NCBI GenBank assembly: GCA_013399875.1
Contig: VXAZ01002109.1
Span: forward strand, 2,229,901-2,293,900
Direction: 5' to 3'
DNA from: Gymnorhina tibicen
Lineage: Eukaryota > Chordata > Aves > Passeriformes > Artamidae
DNA length: 64,000 nucleotides
Below, piece by piece: positions 26,181 to 37,100 of the stretch. The notes under the pieces are model-generated. The model was not told the origin of the DNA. It worked only from the letters and a program-made list of their open reading frames with translations, and did no database searches. Position 1 is the first letter of the stretch; the number at the start of each line of letters is the position of its first letter. Position numbers and translations under genes: made by a program.

Positions 26181-27075
26181 TGTGAGGAGACAATTCATTT
26201 TGGTTATGCCTCAACAATGGTTGTCAGAGGCATGTGGAGGAGGGGTGCACGTGTGCCATGTGCAGGAGGCAACTAGAAGAAGCCTTGTCTCCGGGAGGAC
26301 TTCGCCTGGCAACACCTCCCATGAGTCAGGCAGTGGGAGACGCTGGAGGGGCTTCTCCAACCAGGTCGCGAAAAGGTCTCCACCAATGGACGGCACAGGA
26401 AGGTTGGACTGGGACAATGGTTCCCTGTTAGCAGGCACACTTTGGGAGGGGCCAGGGGGGTATAAAAACCAACTGCGCTGCTGCTTGCTGGGGCTCACTT
26501 CCTCCTTTGTCCCGGCCCCAGCTCTCCTGCCCTTGCTGGGTCACCCTCGCACCTCTCCTGCCTCCTGTGCCCCTGACCGCCGCCCTGCCCATTCGTCCCG
26601 CATCCTTGCCTGTTTCCAACCCTGCCCCGCCGATCCAGCCAGTCACCGCAACCCTGCCCAGGGTCCTGGTCATCCTGTCCCAGTGCCCAGTCACCGCGTG
26701 CCTGGTGCTGTCGCTGTGGGAGCCATGCCCCTCCGGGAGCCGGACAGGCTCGCTAAGACCCAGCCCAGCCACAGGCAGGCAGCGTGCACACCCCCCCTGC
26801 CCAGGTGCCGACAAGACTGCCCTGGCTCGCTGGTGGTAACGCCCTCTTTTTCTCTCTGTCCTCTCTCTCTCCTTTCCCCTATTTCTCTTCCATTTTCATT
26901 TCTTATTTTCTGTCTCTTCTAGCCCTCTTTCATTTGGGCAACTCCTTTTCCTTCTCTTTTTTGTTACCAGTAAATGGTTTTTCAGATACAACATTTGCCT
27001 CTTTTGGTTTATTTTGATTCCCAACCACCCATTCTAAAAAGAACTCTCCACAATTCCCCACAGTGGAACGCAACA
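26181..27075 (+). mobile_element. Solo LTR of an avian endogenous retrovirus, about 895 bp
   Basis: The block starts TGTGAGGAG and ends GGAACGCAACA, the canonical TG...CA form. It is bounded by GTTAG and ATTAG, a 5-bp duplication with one mismatch. It is far more CpG- and GC-rich than its surroundings, mainly at 26.3-26.85 kb. A TATA box, TATAAAAAC, begins at 26461, so the upstream part is U3. A C/T-rich stretch follows at about 26840-26960. The only polyadenylation-like hexamer I see is the variant AGTAAA near 26969. No gag, pol or env is visible on either side, which implies a solo LTR. Open frames of up to 246 codons inside it (26182-26922 plus, and minus-strand ones) are a by-product of GC-rich, stop-poor sequence. 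A 5-bp duplication is usual for ERVL-type elements, but the family is not proven. Confidence 0.78.
26461..26469 (+). promoter_or_regulatory. TATA box of the LTR promoter
   Basis: TATAAAAAC directly follows a G-run (GGGGGG) inside the LTR, so a start site is expected about 25-30 bases downstream. It is the only strong TATA box within a CpG-rich block in this window. Whether it is still active cannot be told from sequence. Confidence 0.6.
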
Positions 27076-27080
27076 ATTAG
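27076..27080. repeat. 3-prime target-site duplication of the 26.2 kb LTR
   Basis: ATTAG directly after the terminal CA of the LTR; it matches GTTAG upstream at four of five bases. Confidence 0.6.
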
Positions 27081-28584
27081 GGCAGGTTTTTTTCTTTCAG
27101 GAGAGATTCTCAGCTGTTGTATATTAGCCTCATACTGTTGATATAACAAGATCTAAGATGGTTTTCACAGCTTTGAAGAGATTGATACATCTAGCTGAGA
27201 AAGTTGATATTTTTCATTATAATGTTCACATAAAAGACATGCCCTACTTCATGAATTATTTTAAAACCTTTATTTTCCATGTAATTTTCCCTAGGTCTCT
27301 CTGATATTTTTGCTGCCATCAAGACTAAACAACTAGAAGAGAATGTTAGTACTTTTGAGTCAGTATCAGTCTACAATGATCTTTAAAGGTATAAGGGAAG
27401 ACCTTTAAGTGCCTTAAATTCCATTATGTGTCAATTAGAATATAGAAGTTTTCAATAATTGCTAGGGAAACTAAGCACTGCAGAACCTGATCTGAAAAAC
27501 AGAAACTTTATGTCTGTTATTTATTTTATCATCATCATCATCATTAAGATTATCTTTTAGTGATGCCAAAACTACCTCCACTATTTCCAAACTAGTGATG
27601 GTGTCTCATATTTGGATTTATAGTTCAAAAAAGTATAAAGAAGAGAGCAGAAAAAATTGTCCCTTTTTATTTTTGTAAGAATCCTCAAAAATCTCAGTGA
27701 GGTTATAATGCTGCCATATCTTACTGCTTTTCTCTAGGTTGGTATCAAAATTGGTAACTGCAGGAATAAGTTGACCTTACCTTGCAAAAAGAGCCCTCTA
27801 AAAATGGCAGTGAAAAAAAAGCAAAACTCTTTGTTACACAGTCTAAAACATCAGGTCTGAGTACCAGGAATCATGACACAGGAAGAAAGCCAGCAGTTGA
27901 GAACCTAAAAATATCTTTTGTCTTCCACTTTGCTGTGGTCCTATAATAGCTTAAGCAACAGACACTGTATTTTTTCCTCTATAACCTTTAGCTTAATAAC
28001 TGTCTGTAAAGACTTCCTTTAAATGCAAATGTACTCTTTACAGCAAAAGTCATGACCCTAAACTATATCACACACTGTAAATCCAGAAGAAAGCTGTGAT
28101 AACCTATGAAACCTGTATCCATTAAAAGGCACAGAAAATAAAGGAAAAATCAGACCTGGAGTATTAGTATATTGAGTAATATTTTAATGGTTTACATTTT
28201 GCACTATAAATGAAGAGGTGTGCACAAAATCCAAAAGGTGGTTTTATTTTTCAGTGAAGTCTTAGAAGATGTGTCAAATTATTGCATTTTCCCGGTGAAA
28301 TGAAATCTATTCCTTTCTGGTTTTATTTGTCACTAGAAGTATGTGGCAGAGATTGAAAATTTTACACCTCACCTCACTTTTTCAGGGCATCCAGTACAAC
28401 TGATAAAATTAGTATCTCCTGTACTTCTCAAGTAAAAGGATCTGCTTTACTGTGCAAGTCCATGCTTGTAAATTGGTTTGCATGTAGAGATAATTTACAC
28501 CATAAAGAAAGTAAGCATGAAGGTATCCATGGAGGAATCCACAGCTGGATGTAACTAGTGGGTGCTTTAGGAGGGGACATAGGA

Positions 28585-28606
28585 CTAGGATGCAGGAGCA
28601 TCCTAG
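28585..28606. repeat. Perfect 9-bp inverted repeat with 4-base loop
   Basis: CTAGGATGC, loop AGGA, then GCATCCTAG. It could form a small hairpin in DNA or RNA. There is no U-run or gene beside it to suggest a function. Confidence 0.7.
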
Positions 28607-29453
28607 CCCTCCCCAGTCGTCAGCAGACCATAGCTTTTGCTGACATGCAGCAAAAATGTAAATCCCTCTTCATGCCAGACACAGAGGTGGAACATTGCAA
28701 AGGTTATAATTTCTTGTGCTACACGTGTCGTTCTCCAGTTACATTAAATCCTGCTCAGCTGTCATTAACTGTTTGTCCAGGGCTGACTCACACTGAGAAA
28801 TAAGGCAGAACAAAGGAAAGCAGTACAGTTAAAATTAGATATACGAAAGATGAGTCAAACTACTGTACTTCCGTAGTACTAGTGTGAAAAGCATTCTCCT
28901 TATTATAATGGTTTTCTGACAACCCCAAATAAATGGAGCCCCTAATTTGGATCTTTCAGTTCTTCAGTGTAGTTAAAGGGAATAGGCCATAAATATTCCA
29001 TTCAGTTGCTTTCAAAATGGGATGAAAAATCAGGGTACAGGCATGCAGAGACATGGAAAGGACAATTTTTCAGGCTTAGTAAGTCAACCGGGCTCACTGA
29101 AAGCACAGTGGACCCAATCTGATGAATTGCTGTGGCCTCTCAGATCGCATAAGCCCTGTAAGCCTTTTCTCACCCCTTCCCCGCAGATTTCACTTGGTGT
29201 TTGGATGCTGGAAGGGCACGTACCAGAGAACCCCAGGAACTGCATATTTGTTTGCAAAGACAAATATGATGGCTGTCTTGTGGGTTTTCTGCCACATGTA
29301 TGAGATGCCTCATAAAAATCCACATTCTTCCTACCAAGTGCTACATTTGTTTTCCATGGTAAGCATTGTTGTACAAGGATTTATGAAAGCTACAGGGAAA
29401 GGAAATATAAAAGAGACAGGATGAATTTTTTCATGGTTTTGTGTTTGTTTTTC

Positions 29454-29467
29454 TTTTTTTTTTTTTT
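29454..29467. repeat. Poly-T tract (T14)
   Basis: Fourteen consecutive T, preceded by other T-rich DNA. It is a simple homopolymer and no retrocopy body was recognised beside it. Confidence 0.8.
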
Positions 29468-32400
29468 GTAATTCTAAGTAAATATTTGTCTTTACTGGAT
29501 GACAGAAAGGAAAGACTATATCAAAATAAGATAGACTCGGAGTTCTACCTGGCCTCTAAAGCAACTCAGTCATTATCTTTAACCTTATCAATATCCTGAA
29601 TGTCAGCTGAGCAAGGCAGCTAGAAAATTTCAGTAAACAGAACAGGGAACAACGGGGAGGATGTGGTAATCTAAATCAGAAATCAATCATCCAAGAAGCT
29701 TTTTCAAATAGAAAAGAAAAAAAAAAGAGGCAATCAACTGCCAGCCATTCTCCCCCCAACAGGAAAAAAAAAAGGTTTTTTCCTCTGTGTCTCTTTCATG
29801 TGCACCACAGTGTTTCTGCAAACAAAAATAATAAGGGCTCTCAGGTCCTTCAAACAAAGTGAAACATAATCCCTTCATGGAGAGTGCATCAATAAATGAA
29901 TGGAGTTCCTCGGTTTGTTTGGAAGAGCAGTATCAGCTATGCTTGGGGATCTTAATAATACTCTTATTAAGAACCAGAACAGTTGAGTTGATTTGTTTTT
30001 CCTATAACACCTGAAGCAACAAAAGTTCAGTGAGAGTGCAAGAAATGGTTTTACTTAGCTCAGACTTTGAAAATTATTTTCCCTCCTTGGCAGCAGCCTG
30101 TCAGTCAAGCTCCAGAGGAGAGGAAAGGGTCATCTTGCCAATGTAATTTCTGAGAGGAAAGAAGTAGAGCTGCATGTTACAGAGAAATTAATATGCCATT
30201 GAGAACAACCTCCAAGAAAAAATAAGTCTGATTTATTAGCTTCCAAAATTACCTTTTTATAATGAAAATTTCATTTTCTTAGCATAGCTACAGCCTGTAC
30301 TCTAGAGGCTGCAAAATCCAGATGCCTGGTTTTTGTATTTTTTAAAACTTTCTTGCTTATCTAGATGTACAGACTTTTAAAGCAGGAACATTGTATAACC
30401 AATTGTTTGAGCTGTTCTCACACAACTGGAAGTTGCTTGAGCTAACAGACATTATTGCAATACAAAAAAAACCCCAAAGACCAGACGTCTAGCTAGTTAA
30501 AGTAATACAGTTTCTTTAAAAAGAAATCAGTCCTCTCTTATATCTACCAGCTAAACAGCAAGATCCTGATTTTCAAAACACTGAAAATCATGGTTCTATC
30601 AATAATTGTTACTTCTTTATTTTGTCATGGGTTAATTATAATCTACTTGCAGAAGCAGTTCTTTAAACTCTGAGCCCAAGTACCGTCTTTCACTACAAAA
30701 TGCAGTAATTTACACATTAAACTAAATAAACTAGGGAAAGCTTACTGTTTGGTATCACCTCCTGAAAACTGCAAAATTTTGGAAACTGGGTGTAATTTAC
30801 AGGTGAAAAATATTTATCAGTCGAACTCCCAGAAACTCAAAAGAATAATTTAGCACCAAGCCATTAATAGCTCAGATAATCTTCCCTCACTCTTCACATA
30901 TGCTTTCAGTGACTCTACTACAGCAAAGTTTAGCACTGCAAATGTAATGTTTATTTAATGCTGATTAAAGGTATGTCTCTTCGTAAGCAATGGCTGCTAA
31001 GCATCACTGTAACAAATATAATTCAAAGATTTCCAAAAAAGCTGTCACTGGTCTAAAATCCTATGCCCTATCTGGGATCTGGACAACACTGGTGGAGAAG
31101 ACAGACTGATGTCTCTGGTTGAGTCTCTTTAAATATGTGCAGTATGTGGACCACTATCAAATTATTTGTCTTTCCCCACACTGCAAAACCAACTACTTTG
31201 TTTTAACATCTGGAAACTGGGTTATTTGTAAAGATGCCTTGATTCAGTCACAAGTGCATGTTATACCTCTGCATGGAAAAGTGTATCCCACAAGATTCTT
31301 TCCCTCCAACAGCTTTGCAACCTCTGAATCGACACAGCTTGCTCTCAGTTCCTTTTTACACCATTGTTTCACAAGACTGGGGTGATCTGAAGATTTCAAT
31401 TCAAGGAGCAGCGTGTCTGAAGGAGTAAAATTATCTGCAATTTGAGTACTCTATATAAAGATTCAGTACATAACTGGGGAGATCCCATCTGTTCCTCAGC
31501 AAATTATTTTCTGAGTAGTTAATTCTCAAAACTACTATTTTCTAAAAGAAAAAGATGGTTTTCTGTTTATAAATAGATCTCTCCCAGTCACAGGTAACTC
31601 AAGATAATGCTACGCCTATGGTCGGTTTGAACATCTGCAAGGTAATGTGTTTCCACAAATAACCATTTGTCATTATTGTTTCAATACTGATACATTTGTC
31701 ATAACTAAGACTGAGTTGCTCTTGACTGATCACCTTTACAGCATATGTCACTTTATTTTAGATTGCAGCTAAGGGTAAATAAGGAAAACAATAAAATTGG
31801 GATGATCAGTTCTTTAGAGTAGGTTTTTTATGAGTTGCAGATTATAAGATCAGTCACAGAACAAAAGAGACAGTATAGTTTGTGGCTTTGGTTTGGATTT
31901 TTGTTCCTGGAAATTCCTAGAGAACTGGGCTTTGATTAATAACACATTGCTCACATTATTTTAGCAGGTAAGCCTTGCATAATACCCCAAAACAAAGCAA
32001 CCATCTTTTACATAACAATTCTATAAACCCCTCCAAAGCTTTTCTATTAAAATAGAAAGATATATCATAGTTCTTAGCCATGAGCATTGACAAAGCTAAT
32101 CATAGTACAACACACACAGCCTTTTTGTATACCTGAGAAATATCACTGAAATTAATCTAATTGCATGGATCTTCATTACCACCAAATTTATTCTATATTT
32201 AATATCACTGGCCCTGAATCTTTTAGTCTTTAGGTGCTTACTGCCACTTGAAAAACTAACAGTCAAAAGGTTTGAATCTGAGAATACATGGGTCATGAGC
32301 ATGGCAATTTTTTATCCATAAAATCTTCCAAAAGAACTCATCACTTAAAGTGAGTATGCTGTATCTTCAGTGAATACTTGACTACCTAAAATCCTGCAAT

Positions 32401-32795
32401 AGCTATATTGCTAAAGGAGAAAGGCTGTACACTTGTTAATACCTGTCCTACTTTTATAACCCTATCATTTTGAACTCTAACAATTTTATATACAAATTTA
32501 ACAAGTGAAAAAATTTGCACCACCCTTTGTGTAATTCTTTGAGATCATTTTATACTTTGGTAACTATACATTATTTCCCAAGCCATCTGCGTCAGCAGTT
32601 CTATAGACCTCCTATAATTGCCATGTTAATAATTTTGAGTCCAGAGATGTAGTGTTTGATTGAGGCACTCCTTCAGTTTGGCTACCGTTTATGGATTAAT
32701 CATATTGTTTTCTCATTTTGCGGTATGCACACAATGCACCATAATGTAGAATTAAAAGGCAAGACAGAACCTACTTATTCAGTAGCAAAATTTGT

Positions 32796-32800
32796 TCTTT
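32796..32800. repeat. Target-site duplication (left) of the outer LTR
   Basis: TCTTT directly before the terminal TG of the outer LTR; it is repeated exactly at 34127-34131. Confidence 0.75.
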
Positions 32801-33481
32801 TGTCGAGCATTGAGCTTGGCTAGACACTAGGTGCCTACCAAACCTCTCTATCACTCCCTTCTTCCCAGGCTCAATTTTACTCCTGATTTTCTCTACCTCC
32901 TTCCCCCCAGCAGTGCAGGGGGTCAGAGAATGGGGACTTTGGTCAGTTCACCACACATTTTCTCTGCCACTCTTTCCTCCTCAGGGGGAGGACTCCTCAC
33001 ACTCTTCCACTGCTCCAAAGTTGAGGTCTGTCCCATGGAAGTCAGTTCTCCACAAACTTCTCTAACATGAGTTCTTTGCATGGACCACAGTTCTTCATGA
33101 GCTCATGTGTGTGCCCAAACCACAAGGTGCAGCACCTCAGGAACAGGCTGCTCCAGTGTGGGCAACCTGAGGGGTCATGAGTCCTGCCAGCACACCTGCT
33201 CCGGTGCAGGCTCCTCTCTTCCTGCCAGGAGTCTGCTGCATCACAGGCTTCCCCATGGGGTTCACAGCTTCCTTTGGGCTTCCACCTGCTCTGACACACT
33301 CCACAGGCTAAGTATATACTCCACTGTGAACCTCCATGGGCTGCAGGCCCAGAGCTGCCTCTCCATGGTCTTCACCATGGGCTGCAGAAGAATCTCAGCT
33401 CCAACACCTGGAGCAGGTCCTCCCCCTCCTTCTTTACTGGCCTTGGTGTCTGCAGTGTTGTCTTTCTCACGTATTCTAACT

Positions 33482-33486
33482 TCTTT
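33482..33486. repeat. Target-site duplication (left) of the nested LTR
   Basis: TCTTT directly before the nested LTR; it is repeated exactly at 33895-33899. This is the same pentamer that flanks the outer LTR. Confidence 0.8.
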
Positions 33487-33894
33487 TGTGATACATGAAG
33501 GGACAAGACCCACCAGCAGAGATGCAAGCGAATCTAAGCAAATCTAAGGTTTTATTCGGAAGCATCAGTATACATATTTCTACTCCTAAGAGCTGTTTTT
33601 TTGGTTACGACACACAGGCTTAATCACAGTTCCACAATAAATCAGTCCTCTTGACATCTTCTATTGTTCTCTTCAAAGCCATGGCTAGTAGAGTGCTAGT
33701 AGAAGTGTGTACTTTTCCAAGTTTCTTCGTGGAATAGTGAGATGGTGTGCAGTTCTATGTTGACGTAGAAATTTGTTCGTTCAGTTCTGTTTCAGGTACA
33801 CACTGACCAGGGATGCTGCTGCTGCTGCTGTCATTGCTGCTGCTGTTGTTTTCTGTTTAACTCTTTTCTTGCACCAACACCTGTTACCCCAACA
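33487..33894 (-). mobile_element. Nested 408-bp ERV solo LTR, minus strand
   Basis: On the plus strand it starts TGTGATACATG and ends ACCCCAACA, so both strands show TG...CA termini, and perfect 5-bp TCTTT duplications flank it. Removing it together with one TCTTT rejoins the outer LTR cleanly ('ctaacttcttt' to 'ctccagctgcag'). That proves it inserted later. The minus orientation is inferred from an AATAAA signal on the minus strand (TTTATT at 33551-33556), about 65 bases before the 3-prime end. Its U3 part carries a (TGC)n run at 33814-33849, and 'aatctaag' is repeated at 33531 and 33541. No clear TATA box was seen. The family is unknown to me; the length fits short avian LTRs. Confidence 0.85.
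33814..33849. repeat. (TGC)n / (GCA)n trinucleotide run inside the nested LTR
   Basis: The run is two blocks of TGC/GCT repeats separated by TGTCAT. On the LTR's own minus strand it reads as GCA/CAG repeats near its 5-prime end. It may vary in length between copies. Confidence 0.8.
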
Positions 33895-33899
33895 TCTTT
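33895..33899. repeat. Target-site duplication (right) of the nested LTR
   Basis: TCTTT directly after the nested LTR's terminal CA; it is identical to 33482-33486. Confidence 0.8.
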
Positions 33900-34126
33900 C
33901 TCCAGCTGCAGTTGCTGTTGCACAGTTTTTTCCCACTTGTTAAATCTGTTACTCCAGAGGCACTACAGCCATTGCTGATGGGCTTGGACTCAGCCAGAGG
34001 CAGGTCCATCCTGGAGCTGGCTGGCATTGACTCCATTAGACATGGGGGAAACTTCTGGCAGCTTATCACAGTAGCCATCCCTGCAACCGCCCTGCTACCA
34101 AAACCTTGCCACACAAACCAAATACG

Positions 34127-34131
34127 TCTTT
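34127..34131. repeat. Target-site duplication (right) of the outer LTR
   Basis: TCTTT following the outer LTR; it is identical to 32796-32800. Confidence 0.75.
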
Positions 34132-37100
34132 GCGCTCTCCACACATGGCCATATGGACACACAAAAGCCTGAAGCAAAAATGATCAACTGCTATTGAAGA
34201 TCTAACACTGACTGCTAGCAATAAAAGTGCTCCCTGGACAGACAGCAATAATAAAAACTGGCCACAATTCAGGGTCCATCTAGCTATTGCTTTTAAAAGT
34301 AATTGCTGCATCTGCTTCTTGAAGTAGTTTAAAACCAATGTAAAGATTTTGTTCTGTCCCACTGAATGACAAGCAGCTCTGAGTAAGGAGTGAAAGGGTG
34401 TTGAGCACAGCTATAACTGGAGTGCACTACCAGGTCAGAAGTGAAGGCAGAAACAGCTGCTTTTTCAATAGACTCATCAGAGCTACTCCATGCTTGCTGC
34501 ACTTGCCCACAAGACTCCAGCACAGTCTATTGTGTTGTGGGGTTTTTTGCTGTGGGAACTTCACTCTTAAGAAACAAATGGACTGGCTTAACTATTAAGC
34601 GTCAATCAAACTGACTAGAAGGGTGGGGGGGGGAACAATTTTTAAAATTTAATTAGCTTTCATCCTGTGATTGTTCTGCACATTTGTATGGTTTGTATTG
34701 CCTCATTTAAGTCAATGAAATTCTGATAAGAAGAGATGTATTTTCCACCTTATTTATATGTTGTAGTAGCACTGACAACAACCTCTGTTTTTGCGTGAAG
34801 ATTTATAGTCTTCTGATTATCTCTTCTATACAGAAGGTGATAACTCTTATAATCTTCTATGTAATATCTATGTCCGCTGATTTTACATCAAATTACTTGT
34901 TCAGATTCTGGATGAAACAAAACAATTGTTTTATTTGTTTGTTTGGCAATACAGCTGTTCAGTAACATTTTTTACATGTAAATAAGAATATAGACCTTTG
35001 GGTGATCCTTCATTTTCCCTCTATTATTCAGACAGTAACATTGGTCTTAATAAGTAATTTTTCCTCTCTGTTTATCTCCTTACCCTAATGGAAATAAGAT
35101 TGCCTTACCCAGAGATAGAGGGAACATCCAGGATTCTCACCTAACCATGGAACCTATTTCACATTTCATTGGTTGTGTGAATGAGCTGTGAAAATTGCTT
35201 CCTGTTTCTCTAAAGTATCAGGACAGTGGTTTGCATGGGAAAGATTTCTTCTGTTTATGTGAAGTAAAACTCACCCACTGAGTTAATTTCAAAGTCTTAA
35301 AACTGCCTTGCATCTTGTTAAGTTTGACCAAATCTATTCTGCCCTGTGAATACCTGGTCCCAAATCAGAGCCATTACAGTTACCTCTTGTCTACAGCAAG
35401 CTATTTGTAAGAAAGAAAGAATAATTTAGAACAAACAAAACTCACAAAAACCAAGCAAATAAGAAAATAGACAGTCTTACTCTTTTCTGGTAATGTTGTC
35501 TTGGCTTTCCCAAATTGAGAAGAAGCTACTTTCAGAGTATCATGGGACAATTTAACAAGGACAGTCTATTTTTATAAGAAGCCGGTTTTGTCATACATGA
35601 AACACATAGGAGAAAAAAGAAAAAAAGCATCTCAAATAACAGTGGTGGGAGCCTAATTTTGAAAGCTAAGTTAAGCACTTTTCATCCTTTTCTCTACTAA
35701 CATGCTTCCACTTCCCTGAGATACTAATCAGATTTGAAGTTACCTAGTAAACCTGAGAATATTTTAAATTAGTGAACTGTAAAACCACAGTTTGTATTTA
35801 AGTCCCTGAAACTATGTCTATTACCATTAAAACTATGGTACGTATGGACTGTGTATTTACCTGGGAGTATTCAGGTTTGAGCCTTTCAAATTAACTAAAA
35901 AAAAAAAGAAAAAACAAAAAAAAATTCTTACAAAATCTAGAGCTCCATACTGTGCAAGTGGTTGAGAGCAGGAAGATTTGGGAAAATATTTTTGTGGAGG
36001 CCTAGGTTCCATTTAATCCCTTCAAAACCAAGGGAATTCAAAGCAACTATGAATCCAGTCCTACTTTGAGAAGTGTGTGTGCAGCCTGAATGACCAAAAG
36101 CACACTTGCAGTATGCCTGCAAATTGACAAATATTGTAGCAGCCTTAATGTCTTCTATCCAGCTTTAGTTCTGAAGACTTTACTTTTTTAGTTTCTCAGG
36201 TGGGTTTGTTGTGATTTTCTTTTTCCTGTTGAAAATTAGTTGATTTTATTTTTGAACAAAATCCATTGAAGGCAGAAAAGTAACTGCCATCCTGGTTATT
36301 TTGTAGCCTGAAATATGGCAAGATAGGTAGGCAATAGAACCGGCATAACCCTTGCACAGAGGAATGTCAGAAACTCTTTGAACTGATGAACCCTCTAATT
36401 TATAATTAAAAGGGGGAGGGGGTGGGGTGTAGAATGGATCTTTTTAATCTATGCAAAAAAATATAGTTTTACTGTATTTCCAAGATATGTCACATTGTCA
36501 GGAGAGACTTGAGCTAAAAAGGGAAATTTTATTCTTTATTCTGAATAACAGACAGTGTGAGTAACAAAACTGTATTTGAATATTTTAGCTTAATGCTGAG
36601 AAAATTAAGTTCTTAATGACGGGTTAACCAGCAGTTGGCTAGAAAGATAGCTCTATAAAATGAAATTATGGCATCAAATTCTTTTTTAATATTCTACCTA
36701 TCCTTAACTGTCAGTGAGGCATTAAACCTGTATTGTGATAAAGGTTTGTCCACATTTTACTGCTTCCTTTGAAAACCTAGACTGAAAAAAACCTCTTAAA
36801 ATACAATAATCATACAGAAGGAATTCACATATTTAGTAGTAGAAATTAAGGTAACCTATGCATTATTCAGGACGAAAGTAGAAAGTCTCCTCATGCTACG
36901 CCGACCAGCTTTCCCTTGGCATAAAACCAGGTGCTCATCACCTCAACAGAGCATCAGGAGCAAGACCTAATGTCTTTGGCGGATTTCCAAACAAAACACC
37001 CAGCATTATATGTGGTAAAGTTCAGTGACTCAAAAAAAATTTGGCTTGAAGTTTAAAGATCCAGCTCTTCAAGTGCCACCTCTGGAGGAGGAGCTTCCAA

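Larger units (their letters stand above)
27081..32795. other. Unique AT-rich non-coding DNA
   Basis: No gene is supported. Minor items are a short (ATC)n run at about 27528-27544, a perfect hairpin at 28585-28606 and T14 at 29454-29467. No transposon termini were recognised. Confidence 0.55.
32801..34126 (-). mobile_element. Old avian ERV solo LTR, minus strand, interrupted by a younger LTR
   Basis: Read on the plus strand it starts TGTCGAGCATTG and ends CAAACCAAATACG, flanked by perfect TCTTT duplications. The minus-strand 5-prime end is therefore CG, presumably a mutated TG. Recognisable blocks include 'ggtgcctaccaaac' at 32831, 'ctcagggggaggactcctca' at 32982, and 'gacatgggggaaac' near 34040. 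From memory of bird genomes these match an abundant LTR, probably ERVL-type. Against that remembered consensus, about 250 bases including the R/polyadenylation region appear deleted at about 32858, where 'tatcactccc' joins 'ttcttccc'. The middle contains loosely repeated units built on 'gctcc ... gggctgcag' motifs. The element is split at 33486/33895 by the nested LTR; without that insert it is about 913 bp. No retroviral genes are adjacent. Open frames on both strands are incidental. Confidence 0.85.

Noticed and set aside
26182..26922. 246-codon plus-strand open frame, longest in the window
   Set aside because: It lies wholly within the LTR, is Pro/Ser/Arg-rich from GC-rich sequence, spans the TATA box and matches no known domain.
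33107..33547. 146-codon plus-strand open frame
   Set aside because: It runs antisense through the outer LTR and into the nested LTR, so it cannot be an ancestral gene.
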